From Gordionus sp. m RMFG-2023 (lineage: Eukaryota > Nematomorpha > Gordioida > Chordodea > Parachordodidae), in assembly GCF_954871325.1 (NCBI RefSeq), contig NC_088778.1, forward strand, positions 5,489,743-5,553,742: a DNA stretch of 64,000 nucleotides, read 5' to 3'. Made by a program: the position numbers and the translations under genes. Below, piece after piece: positions 1 to 11,043 of this stretch (positions within the stretch are counted from its first letter, which is position 1; each line of letters starts with the position of its first letter). Under the pieces are notes generated by a model that saw only the letters and a list, made by a program, of their open reading frames with translations, had not been told where the DNA came from and made no database searches.

Positions 1-358
1 AAAAAATATTTTGAATTCATCTGCCCGCTCATTGCTTTAGTAATAATTTTAACCTACCCAATGTTTAAAATTGTTTAACTGCCCATTGCAGACCTCTAGT
101 GTGGGGCTGATTTTTATTGAAGTTATGTAGAAAGTATAAAAGTGGAGAATAAAGATAATAAAAGTGAAGTATTTTTTCACTGGAAAGAATTTATGAATTA
201 TTCATTGATAATTTTAATGTTGAAAATATTATATTTAAAATTTTTTAAACTATATTATTATATTATTAAATAAATTTTTTACTGTGGTTATCAAAGTAGT
301 TTGAAATAAAAAATAATCAAGTTAATTTGTGTACAGTAAACATGACAACAGCGTAGAA

Positions 359-569
359 TGTATTGTTAAAAAGCCCGATTTGGGTCTATTTTTAAAAAGG
401 GCCCGAATACGATTTTAGCCAATATAATATTATGTAAGCCTCGAGATTTGAATAGACGCCTAAATCTTTATGCCATCTATGAGCAAAATATATAGGATTA
501 GAATATTATTTTGATCAAAATCAAGCCGTTTTTAAAAATTGACCAAAATCGGGTTTTTTAACAATACTA
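359..569. repeat. Foldback MITE, copy 1
   Basis: A ~210-bp imperfect palindrome. Its ends read TATTGTTAAAAAGCCCG on the left and the complementary CGGGTTTTTTAACAATA on the right. The body carries the family motifs (TTTTAGCCAATATAATATTA, a TTTGAATAGACGCCTAAA-like stretch and a CATCTATGAGCAAAAT block) that recur at about 13.6, 20.1, 22.3/25.7, 45.5, 51.8, 53.9 and 63.0 kb. No coding capacity. It is non-autonomous; better preserved copies show 8-bp target duplications, which points to hAT mobilisation. Confidence 0.75.
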
Positions 570-772
570 GAAGAAGTAATATAAAATATTAATTGACACA
601 TCATTTATTATTCATATTTATTAAGATTATTTTTGGCTAGATAAAATTTTCGTCTATTTTAGGAGACCCTTTTAAATATGGATATTTTTTACACTAGGAG
701 CATCATTATTAAATAAATATAGGATTACTCTATCTTGTATTATTGCGTTATAAAAAAATGCATTATTCAAAT

Positions 773-1359
773 CAGCGTCTACATGAGCGGGAGGGGTAGG
801 AACAGTTTGCATCCTATTTTTTAAGGGGGTGGGGGGTAAGCTGCTTTAATGGGGGTAGGATTAATTTTATTTGGGGAGAGGGTTATCTATTAAATTTGGA
901 GATGAAATGACAAAATTTATTGCTGTAAAAATTAATACTTATATTATAATATTATTATAATACAATTCATCGACCAAATCTATATGTTGCAAACAATCAT
1001 ACACATTGTTTTCCAAATAAACTATCCTTTTAAATATAATTTTAATGGTTTAGATATTTTAGCAAGCTCATAATTTCATAATAATTAATTCATTGTAAAT
1101 AATGGAGGTTTTAATTAAATTTATTATGTAAAAAATAAATTCTTTATATTCACAAAATATCGATAGTTTGTAGTAGAGATAGATTAATTTAAGTTATCCT
1201 TTATAAATTATTTGAAAAGAGTATCAATAAATAAATAGGTGAAAATAATGATAAAGAGACATCGCCGCCGAAGGCGGCGGTGATTTTTTAGGGGGGGGGG
1301 CAGGCAAAGGTTTTTGAAGGGGGTTTGCATCCAGTGAAAATCCTGTCATGTAGACGCTG
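773..1359. mobile_element. hAT MITE, CAGCGTCTACATG family, copy 1
   Basis: A 587-bp element flanked by an exact 8-bp target duplication ATTCAAAT (765-772 and 1360-1367). It begins CAGCGTCTACATGA and ends TCATGTAGACGCTG, a 14-bp perfect terminal inverted repeat. One end has G-rich subterminal repeats (GGGGTAGG-type, 785-880). The other has a perfect GC-rich hairpin at 1263-1279 (7-bp arms, GAA loop) about 80 bp from the terminus. There is no open frame. The element at 18580-19159 is the same family in the opposite orientation, and the 5.6-kb hAT at 4373-10011 shares its termini, so this is a deletion derivative moved by that transposase. Confidence 0.92.
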
Positions 1360-1571
1360 ATTCAAATTATGATAATATTTACACAAAAATAATGTTTTAT
1401 TAAAATTATTAAGTTATTATTTAGATCCCAGTCTATGTAAATGAGATAAAAACACGATAATTGTAGATTTTTCATACTTTAAGAGTTTTAACAATTTGGA
1501 TTTGTTCACTTTTTATTTTTTTTCGCCTTAATTTTCTTAAACTTTTTATTTTTCAAAGATTTTTTTTTTCT

Positions 1572-4300
1572 CTAGCTTTCAGCTTTTCTGGTGGTAAGCT
1601 CCTTCAACATCTCTCTCCACTTTATGTTATTCATACAATCTCTTTTATCTAATTTATACTTCTTTATATTGACTCTAACTTTATGGCCCCATTGAAGTTT
1701 TGGCCTTCCTCTTTTACGTTTGCCTATCACTTCCAAACTCTCAACCTTATTTACGATGTAGTTCATAGGCCATCTCATTGTGTGCCCATACCACCTAACC
1801 TAAGTCTGTTTAACATTAATTTAGTGTTAATGGGCACTACCTTTAAACTACTTAGTATTCTTGCACTGCGCACTTTATCCTTTCTTGACCCCAGCAATCA
1901 TCCTCAGCATTCTCATCTCCATAATTAGTAGACTTCTCTTGTCTGATTCCTTGGTTGGCCATGTTTCTGAACTATATAGAATAGTTGATTGTATAAAACT
2001 GTAAATTTTTCCCGTTAATTTGTGTGAAATTTTATTGTCAAATAGCACTCCAGATAAAGATCTCCACTTTAACCACCCTTGATTAATTTTACTCTTTATC
2101 TCTTTTCTATTATACCGTTTGTTTATATAATGGAGCCCAAATATTTGCAGCTTTCAATTGCCGATATCTGCCATTCATTTATATTAATACTCACTGTTTC
2201 ATCTCCTCCTATCACCGTATACTCCGTCTTTTCTCTATTTACTTTTAATCAGTGCTTTTCTAAGATATTTATCCAACTCATTAATATTTCTTTCATTTCA
2301 TTTGGATTCGGCAAATATATCACATTAACATCTGCAAATAATTCTACGGGACTGTTTGAGGCATAGACTGTGCTAATAGATCTATTACTGTAATGAAGAG
2401 AAATGGGCTGAGAGCCCACCCTTGATGAACTACTTCGGCTATTGAAGCCTGCTGGAATACCTGTTGTGCTACCGACCATTGTTGTATGGCCCATATACAT
2501 ATCCTGTATTATTCTTATATATTTTTCGGGAATCTTTTTGTGGCGTAGCGCCCACCAGATAGGTTTTCTTGGAATTATATCGAAAACTTTTCTAGATCGA
2601 GAAAGACCATGTGTAGGCTTTTGTTCTTTTCCCTGTATTTTTCACTCATTTGCCTATTTGCGTGGATAGCATCAGTTGTTGATCTTCCAGGCATAAAGCC
2701 AAACTGAGTCTCTCCTATTTCAATTATGTCTCTTAATCTTTTTTCTATTATTTTTTCGTATAGTTTTAGAGAGTGTGACATTAGTTAAATGCCCCTGTAA
2801 TTTTGAGAATTGTGTGGATCCTCTTTATTTTTGAAGATAGGAACTAGATAGCTCTGCCTCCATTTTTGATGAACCTCTTCATTTCCATGTATTTTATTGT
2901 ATAGATTTGTGAGGAAATGTATTCCATCATCTCTTAGGCTTTAAGACTTTCTATTGGAATATCATCTGGACCCCTAGCTTTGTTGTTTTTCATATGCTTG
3001 AGGCAGGTGATTATTTCTTGTTCTATTATTAGTTGTACAAGATTTTGACATAGGGAGTGTTCATCTAGATATAGTATGTGGGTATTAAAGTTGAGAAGCT
3101 CCTGAAAATATTCTTTCCATCTATTCAATATTTCTTTTTCTTTTATTATCAATTTCTCATCTTTATTTTTGATTACTTTCTAAGCTCCGTTTATATCCCT
3201 AGAATTCTTTTCTCGCTGTTTGGCTAATCTGTATATTTTATTTTGCCCTTTTTTGGTATGTAGTTCTTCATACATGTCATTGTATGCCATAGATTTGGCT
3301 CTAGCCACCGCCTTTGTAGCTAATCTTTTGGGTTTTTTGTATCTTGACTTGTCATTTGGGTTTTTGGATTTGTACCATATTTTATAAAAGGCTTTTTTCT
3401 CCTGTATAGTGGTTTGTACCTCTTGATTCCACCACCATAGTTCTTTGAATGATTTGTTACCTCCCCTTGTCAAGCCTAGTGTCGATTTGGCAGTGTCTAT
3501 TAATCTGGATGAAAGGTCTGTCCACATTTTTTTAACTGACTTGTGAAGAATCTATTGTTTCAATGTTTGCATTGATTGCCAAGGCATCTGTAATTGTGAC
3601 GAGTAGCTTGTGTTGCGCGGCTATATCTTCTCCTGGGATGACTTTGCAGTCTATTACATCTTTTAATTTTTTACGAGAGATTAGCATGTAATCTGTGTTT
3701 TCCTTGTACCACTTTCATATTAAATGACTGTCTTTTTTCCTATAGTAGGTGTTGGTTAAGGCAAAGTCAGGGCGCGCAAATTTCAGTATATGCCCTCTTT
3801 CATCATTTCTTTCTCCATATCCAAAACCACCATGATGCCTTTTGTAGGTATCTCTTGTTTTTCCCACATGCGCATTTAAGTCACCACCTATTATGACTAG
3901 GTCATCCTTATAGATTTCCATTACAGCTTTATCAAGAATAGCTCTAAAGTATCTTTCTCTTCTACCTTGCAACCCGTTTGAGGAGCATATACTGAAAAGA
4001 TGTATAGATTGACCAATGCAGAGTTTTATCTTCATTAGTCTATCAGAGATCCTGTTGACTTCTACTACTGAGGAGGTTAGATCTTGACTGAGGATGATAC
4101 CGACACCGTTCCTTTTACTAAGAATTCACTTATAGTACAATTTGTACTCATCTCCAATCATTAAAGTCTTCTAACCTTTCCATTTCGTCTCTTGTATGCA
4201 CGCTATATCAACTTTTCTTTTGTTCAACATTGATACCAATTCCAAACTTGCTAATCTTGTCTTCTTTGCTTTGACCTTTATTTTACTTTTCACAGGATGG
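1572..4300 (-). pseudogene. LINE copy A endonuclease/reverse transcriptase ORF, decayed
   Basis: The reading frame runs from high to low coordinates. At ~4230-4170 lies the start of the apurinic-type endonuclease (LNKRKVDIACIQETKWKG, with the catalytic ETKW). At 4035-3715 come further endonuclease blocks (VIIGGDLNAHVGKTRD, ALTNTYYRKKDSHLI). The linker follows at 3527-3180 and RT blocks at 3152-2575 (CLKHMKNNKARGPDDIP, then GFMPGRSTTDAIHANRQM). The C-terminal domain at 1778-1572 has GKRKRGRPKLQWGHKV. Frames are broken in several places and the YADD-type RT core is not readable as one block. The family encodes a single polyprotein that nicks target DNA and reverse-transcribes its own RNA. This copy is dead. 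Confidence 0.85.
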
Positions 4301-4448
4301 AGATCTGCGTCGCTTGGAGGGAACTCCCTAGGTTTCACATTCATATTTTCATTTGTTTGTTTATTGGACAAGCAGCGTCTACATGGCAGAAAATTTGATG
4401 GAGGCAAACCCCTCCAAAATCTACCCATACCCACCTAAAAAAAATCCT

Positions 4449-4463
4449 GCGGCCTTCGGCCGC
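4449..4463. repeat. Subterminal GC hairpin of the hAT element
   Basis: GCGGCCTTCGGCCGC: 6-bp perfect arms with a TTC loop in otherwise AT-rich DNA, 76 bp inside the left TIR. Counterparts are at 18655-18673 and 1263-1279 in the MITEs at almost the same distance, and with a related stem at 22449-22463 in a different hAT. Confidence 0.85.
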
Positions 4464-4927
4464 GAAATTTACAGACCTACGATGGTATAGTGATTTTATT
4501 TAAAAAATCTTATCTGCCACCATTTATAACCTTACAACATAATTCTATTTACAATCTTTCAAGCCTATTTAGGGAAAAAAAATTTAAAAATTTGTAAGTG
4601 ATAATGAACTTTTATTTAAATAATGCAATCTTTTCATAATTTGGTATTCACTTTATTTTCATAAAATATATATAAGTGAATTAAATGAGATATAATATTT
4701 CTATGAAAAAGATCTAAAATATTGTAAAAAATATAAGACGAATAAATTTAAAGAGGTATATTTAGCTTGATTCCACATAATTAAAAACATGTATTGTAAA
4801 TAGAGCTATTATATAAAATATTAGAATAAAATGAATTATAGTATATTTTGCATTGAAATTATAAAATGTTAAATTAAATATACATTATTTAAAAGCCTAT
4901 ATATTCGCTGTGAAAAAGATACATTAA

Positions 4928-7900
4928 TTATTTTATTAATAATTTGGATAAGCTTATTGATGTTAAAGCAAATTGTGTTATAATATCATCAATTGTAAAT
5001 TTTTCAAAAACATCAATTTCGCTGGATATTAACAGTAAATTTTCCAAAAATGGGTCCGAAATTTTATTCCGCATTCGAGTTTTGTCAATTTTTACTTTAC
5101 TCATGGCTCTTTCGGCTGAACAGGAAGTTGTAGGAAGGGTTAATAAATATTTATATAATAAATTTAAATTTGAATAAGAATTTAATTGATTTAAAAGTCG
5201 GTATGGTAATATAAAAGAAAATTTTATCCATTTTTTTATTTTGGTCATGATTTCGCTGTTGATATTTTCTTTGGTAATTTGATCGTTTGCAATACCTTTA
5301 ATTATATACAATTACAAATAAAATATCAATAAATTACTTTCATCAATATATAACGCGTCATTCTTTTTAACTTTTAAAAGATCTTTGCAAAAAATGATTG
5401 ATTGAGACTCCAAATATAAAGAGCGAAAATCATTATATTCATCAACAATGTTTTGGACATCCAATTGATAAGTATTACAAATTTCGGATATTTGCCATCC
5501 TTCTATTTTTTCATTATCCATAATTCCAGCGGGAGTAAAAATGGATATCTGTGATAAAAAATTTAAACAATCATAATTAAATCGATCATTTAGGTGATTA
5601 ATTATTGCATTTAGAACAGGGAAAAATATTTCCTTCTATATCTATAATAATAAATAATAATTTAAATTTTTTTAATTTATTCAACTTGTTTTTTTTTGTT
5701 CAACATAATTATTGAATTCTGTTTGATCCAATTTGAATATTGATTTCATATTATACAAATCAGTTATTACATTATTCTTTTTCAAAAAACTATTAGATAA
5801 GGAATGTAATTTTTAAAATATATTGTCTCCATTAGCTATATTTTAAAATTATTTATAGAAAAAGTAACTAATATTAACCTTTTAGTTTTTGTAATTTATT
5901 TTTTGTATGTTGTATTAATTTGGTTACCAAAGCCAAATCATTACCAACTGCCTGCATTTCAATACAAGCCTCATGTGTACATTTCAATATTTCTTTCAAA
6001 ATAAAAAGACTTAATATAAAATTTTCATCTTTAATTCTTGATAATAACCCATCGGCAATGGAAGAGGTGCTTGGGTCATTAGAATCTTTTAATTCAACTA
6101 ATGATGCTAAAATATGTTCATAAACATCTAAAAAGATTTCTACAGGTTTGTAGGATGATGACCAATTTCTGAAAATATATAAGTTGCAAGTTTCATTAAA
6201 AATATTTTATTTACCTTGTTGTGTTTTTAATTCTTTTAAGAGATTTCTTGGACTTTCTCATTTGATATTTAACAAATACACCTTGACGTCTAACTCCATT
6301 CATAAAATTATATAACTCATCTAATATTCCCATTGCCTTTTTCATTTCAATTTTGCATCCACAAACATGAGCAACTACTAAATTTAGCCGATGTGCATGG
6401 CACCAAATATAGATGGCTTTTGGAGCCTCTTTCAATATTAAAGCCTGCATTCCTTTGTATACTCCTCTCATATTCCCTGCACCACCCATACTTTGTTTAA
6501 CCAAATAATCAAGAGGAAGACCAAGATCATTAAACTTAGAAAAAACATGTTTCTTTATATTTTCCCCAGTGGTTTCTGATGTTGTAAAAACATGTATGAT
6601 CCTTTCTACAGGATGTGGATGCAGATCATCTTCTATATACCGTACAAGCAAAGCTATGCATTCTTTTTTAGACACATCATATGTTCCATCTAATATGATG
6701 CTATAGGCACGATTCTCTTTAATTGTTTGAATAATGCTTTTTGTTATTTTTATATTAATAATTTCAGTTATTTTTTTCACGTGGCCATATGACAGTAAAT
6801 TTATATAAGGTCTCGAAATTTTATCTGATTTTTTTCTCCGCAATTTTTCGTTGTTATCCATGTATGCACGTAAAGTTGGAACCGTTTTTGCCATTAATTT
6901 TATTAGACACATAAAATTACCTTCATTCGAATTAGAACCCCAAAAGGCTATATTACATTTTATAAGGTACATAATGGCATTGATAATATTATGAACTATA
7001 TTACGATTTTCCATGATTATATCAAGTTTATTTGATAGCAAATGATCTTGAATGCGTTTATTTGCAAGCCAAGTCATGTTTGCATATTCACAATCTTTAT
7101 GAAGAGAAGATGCTTCGTGTCTCTCTAAGTCACGCTTTATGTTTTTCCAATTATTTACCCCATGTTGAGTCCAAAAAGTATTGGACTTAGGGCCACCAAA
7201 CATAATACAATATAGACAAAAGATTTTGTCTAAAGTAGTGCTATAAGATAGCCAATTTCTGGGGTTGAGGGAACCATCTATATTAACCTTTCTATAATAG
7301 GTTATATTCATGCTCCTGTTTAAAAAGTAAAAAAAAATATATTGGTATAGAAATAATGGATGGGTAAAAATTAATGAAAATAAATATTATTTAAAACCTC
7401 TTGTTAGTAACAGGATATTGAAATTTAATTGTACATGGCTGACAAGGGCCTACAGCAATTATGAAATTTATCAAAATATTTGTCATCCTAAATAATATAA
7501 AGTGAAAAGGGTCATTTGGTTCCTTTTTTTTGTATAGCTGAATAAGACTTGGACTTTGAATATCCTCATTATTCCCTTCAAAAGTCATTATATAAATTTT
7601 ATTTAAATATAATGCCTCATGAAAAGTAAGTGCCTCACTAGAACCGGGGATTGGATGAGGAGATAATACAATTTGTGAATCTTCAATATTGGAGATTTGC
7701 TATAAATAAAGAGTATAATTTGTTTACTTATGAAAATCTATTTTTAATATAATTTCAGCCAAATGGTCATTTTATTCTTAGCTACATTATAATTAAGTTA
7801 ATCAATAAATGTTGGAAATATTTAAATGTCCTAATTTATTTTCTTCAAAAATTATCATATAATTCGTATTTAAATTAAATACCTCATCATGCAAAGTAAG

Positions 7901-9491
7901 CGCCTCACTGGAACTGGGGATTGGATGAGAAGATAATACAATTTGTGAATCTTCAATATTGGAGATTTGCTATAAAGAGTATAATTTGTTTACTTATGAA
8001 AAACTATATTTTTAATAAAATTTTAGTCAAATGGTCATTTTATTCTTAACTACATTATAATTAAGTTTTTAATAAAGGTTGGAAATATTTAATTAACCTC
8101 ATAATCATAATTTATTTCTTTCAAAAGTTATCATATAATTCGTATTTAAATTAAATACCTCATCATACAAAGTAAATACCTCACTGGAACTGGGGATTGG
8201 ATGAGGAGATAATACAATTTGTGAATCTTCAATAACTGAGATTTTCTATAAATAAAGAGGAGTTTAATTTCTTTCCTTATGATAACTATATTTTAATAAA
8301 TTTTTAGGCAAATGATAATTTTTTTTAACTACATTATAATTAAGTTTTTAATAAATGTTTTAATTCTACATGAATACATGATTGAGAAAACAGGTATTAA
8401 AAATAATATGAAGTCCAACATAAAGTTATCAGGTTACAATGGAAAGATGATACAAGTAATAGGTAAAGCACAAGTGAATGTAGAATACAAAGGGAATTCA
8501 CATATTTTGAACGCAATAATCATAAACATCAATATGACTTTGTTAGATCATGTAAAAACATTTTTAAAATATACTTGAAAGATTCATAGGCATGATAGAT
8601 GCAGATTAATATAAAACTGTGATCACATGAAGAAATCATAAAACAATATTATAATGACTATAAAAATAAAAACAATATTAAGTATAAATAAAATTGTGAA
8701 ATTCATGATGAAAGTATATTATCTAAAGAAATTCTAATAGCTAAATAAAACAATGATAATAAACATACCTAATATAACACATAATGTAAATAAAGGGGAT
8801 GAAACTCACACAGATAACATTTTGAAAATAGTTGATTCCAAATCATATTTTATAAGATTTATATTTAAAAAAAGTAAAAGAATTTGAAGTCTTAATTCAA
8901 TTAAAGATGAAAAGATTTAAATTTAAAAATTCCTAGAAATTAACATTACCTTATTTTACTACATTATATTAACTTAATAAGTTTTTTTAATACTTTGGTT
9001 TTAAATTATTATTATTAACTTATTAAACATATTGTTAAATTGAACTTTATAAAGTATATATAGATATAAAAATAGTGTGATAAACAGTTAAAAAACATTA
9101 AATAATAATATATATAATTTATTTTCTCTATACCCTGACTACTTTAATATTAATATTATTCTGGTAAAATTTTAAATCAGTTTCTATAAATTCACAAATT
9201 TATAGTTACAATAATAAATAAAAATATTACTTTTTGGAAGTAAGATGTTATTGTCTTTTTTTGCAACTGGGTTTCAACTCCATTTGTGATATTATATGGA
9301 ATATCACAATTTAAAGATACCCAATTATTATTATCTCTTTTGATGGCTACCTTTGTAAATTTCATATCAGCTGGCTTGACATGAGGATGTTTATGTTTAT
9401 AATGTTCATGTATCTTGTCACTTCTTATTTTAGAAGTTTTGCAATTTTTAATATTGCACTTAACTTTAAATATGGTTTTGTTACTTGGCAT
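4928..9491 (-). pseudogene. hAT transposase (TTF-finger/DUF4371, ZMYM-like), multi-exon
   Basis: Likely exons, all phase-consistent: 9231-9491 (MPSNKTIFKVKC..., a CX4C plus HYKHKH zinc-finger-like N-terminus), 8159-8245, 7883-7969, 7398-7699 (ends GPCQPCTIKFQYPVTNKR), 6215-7315, 5879-6168, then a last exon from ~5835 to 4928. The big exon has the TTF-type finger (NWLSYSTTLDKIFCLYC), the catalytic-fold segment ILDGTYDVSKKE, the block QSMGGAGNM, and WCHAHRLNLVV. The C-terminal dimerisation motif is LPTTSCSAERAMSKVK at ~5110. A 46-bp intron (6169-6214) splits the TTRNWSS motif. Two in-frame TAA codons (about 5805 and 5312-5314) interrupt the last exons, so this copy is probably inactive unless splicing avoids them. 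Function: cut-and-paste of its own family. Confidence 0.82.
7577..8357. repeat. Three tandem ~270-bp units, each carrying one 87-nt transposase exon
   Basis: Units start near 7577, 7842 and 8118 (spacing ~265 and ~276 bp). On the minus strand each has an acceptor (TTTATAG or TTTCTATAG-like), an exon encoding an IEDSQIVLSPHPIPSS-type peptide, and (in two units) a GAG|GTATTT donor. Exons 8159-8245 and 7883-7969 are exactly 87 nt, phase 0, so each can be added or skipped without changing frame. The third, from 7699, runs on into the downstream exon to 7398, also in frame. This is an intragenic exon triplication inside the hAT transposase gene. Confidence 0.8.
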
Positions 9492-10136
9492 CTAGAAAGA
9501 AATAATTATTATAATATAATTTTTTACATATTATGTTTTTTATTATTCTTTGCTTGCTGATATATGTTTTTATGCATGACTCAAAAAATTACCTAAAATT
9601 TATCCTGCTAAAATCTATAAATTTATTAAAAAACATAATATAAATATATTCACCTCTAAGAAAAGTACCAAATAGGAAATGTGTAAATATTAACTTGATA
9701 AAATGCTAAATGAAAATCGTTGACAAAGAAAATTTATATTATTTATTAATTGACAAATATCTTTACTTTAATTGACATTTTTCAGAAAATCAAACGATAA
9801 CCATCATAATCGTATCAATTAATGGATTAAAAAAAGATTATAATTCAAATCAAAAATTACCCACCAAAAATCAATACCTACCCCCCAAAAAATAATGCCT
9901 ACCCCCAAAAAATTAATATCAACCCCTTAAAATCGATACCTACCCCCAAAAATGCTAATATATTTTGGAGGCATTTGTCTCCTACCCCCCCCCCCGGCCA
10001 TGTAGACGCTGTGGACAAGTATCATTAGCACCCGGCTAAGGCCTGTCGGTGACCGGGGTGTCATCTCTAAGCTACGAAAATCATCATACCATATGTCCTT
10101 ACACATCAGTCATCGAAAAAAAACCTGAAAGTTTTT

Positions 10137-10222
10137 ATGCTCCTTTCCAGGATTGAACCTGCGTCCTCTGCTTCCTTATGTTTCCAAGCATACACCATAA
10201 CCCATTACGCCACCCCGGCGAT
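10137..10222 (-). promoter_or_regulatory. tRNA-like 5' head of LINE copy A (putative Pol III A/B boxes)
   Basis: Read on the minus strand, the first ~80 nt of the LINE contain TGGCGTAATGG (A-box match) and, ~54 nt later, GGTTCAATCC (B-box match) inside a CAGG-loop-CCTG T-arm-like stem. It lies directly against the 13-bp target duplication, so it is the true 5' end of the LINE and not an adjacent SINE. The same head is at the 5' end of copy B. It is not a functional tRNA: acceptor and anticodon arms do not fold convincingly. Confidence 0.7.
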
Positions 10223-10235
10223 ATTTTTCAAAGAT

Positions 10236-11035
10236 AATTTTTCGTAATTTTTAAACTTTTTTATTTCTTTATATTTTTTGTTACTTTTTCCTTTTATGTT
10301 AATTTATAATTGATCAATATATAGAATTTAATAAGAATTTAGTATTATTTTTATTTTAGGTCCCAAATATCTCAACTACAACACTCTAGTATTATCTTTA
10401 ATTATTATATCTGGAATAAACATTTCAATAGTTTTGTTTCGTCACTAGTATTGTTATTTTCTATACCTAGTTTTTGATAAGCATTATATAATTGGGATTA
10501 AGGACATATCAATATCACATGAGATGTTATGCCTCACTCCTTCCGTTATTTCCTTTTGATTTGTATTTAAAAATAACAATATCTCCTTTTAAATTGTCTT
10601 TTATATTGAGCGAAATACAATTTTGTAGATATTTTGTTTTTTTTATAAAATAATTAAAATATTTAAATACAAAATTTGACTTAAATTGAAATATTTTTTC
10701 ATTTATAACGAAGGTGTGGTTGAAGGAATGAAGGGCAATAAGGAAGGATACAAATAAAATGTAAAAGAAGCTAAGAAAAAATATTTGGTTATTTAATCTG
10801 AATATCAATATACATGTACTCTAAAAATTTCGATTACTAGCCACTTTTTAAGTATAATTGTTACCTATCATTAGAGATATTGATTAATAAATTTATAATT
10901 TAGAGGTATTTAGAAATATTACTTAATTTATGTTCCTTTTTTAATATTAGTTTTATTTAATGCTAAAATTCTAGGGTTATTTATTCCCGGCTAAAATTCT
11001 AGGGTTATTTATTCCTGAAGTTTGCTAAAACATTA
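10236..11035. other. AT-rich spacer, no gene seen
   Basis: Only short AT-rich open frames without family resemblance. A short direct repeat (GGCTAAAATTCTAGGGTTAT-like, twice near 10960-11010) is the sole structure noted. Confidence 0.6.
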
Positions 11036-11043
11036 CCTTTAGC

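Larger units (their letters stand above)
4373..10011 (-). mobile_element. hAT transposon, CAGCGTCTACATG family, transposase-bearing copy
   Basis: A 5639-bp element inserted into LINE copy A. An exact 8-bp duplication TGGACAAG lies at 4365-4372 and 10012-10019; the LINE sequence resumes across it when compared with copy B at 29213. The termini are CAGCGTCTACATGGC and GCCATGTAGACGCTG, a perfect 15-bp TIR. A GC hairpin (4449-4463) sits ~76 bp inside the left end. The right end carries repeated CCTACCCCCAAAAA-type subterminal motifs (9860-9955). The minus strand encodes a spliced hAT transposase (4928-9491). Two MITEs in the window (773-1359, 18580-19159) share the ends. Element borders are sharp and the coding part has only a couple of stops, so it is fairly young. 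Confidence 0.93.
1561..10222 (-). mobile_element. RTE-like LINE, copy A, interrupted by a hAT element
   Basis: A full-length-looking non-LTR retrotransposon on the minus strand. Its boundaries are set by an exact 13-bp target duplication ATTTTTCAAAGAT at 1548-1560 and 10223-10235. The 3' end is a short A-tail (T run from 1561). The 5' end is a tRNA-like segment (10137-10222). Subtracting the 5.6-kb hAT inserted at 4373-10011 leaves about 3.0 kb, the usual size for one-ORF RTE-type LINEs. Protein similarity follows the endonuclease/reverse-transcriptase order of the RTE group often mislabelled craniofacial development protein 2-like in invertebrate genomes. The closely similar copy B lies at 26302-29427. 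Confidence 0.88.

Noticed and set aside
1683-1928. Plus-strand frames across both LINE copies (e.g. 1683-1928, 2079-2366, 26812-27087, 27767-28120, 29060-29405)
   Set aside because: Antisense shadows of the minus-strand LINE ORF.
4171-4434. Minus-strand frame beginning MGMGRFWRG and running into the LINE endonuclease
   Set aside because: Its first part is the hAT terminus and its second part the LINE; an artefact of the insertion, not a fusion gene.
10137-10222. Genuine tRNA gene
   Set aside because: A- and B-box matches are present but acceptor and anticodon arms do not pair properly, and the segment is a fixed part of a LINE family.
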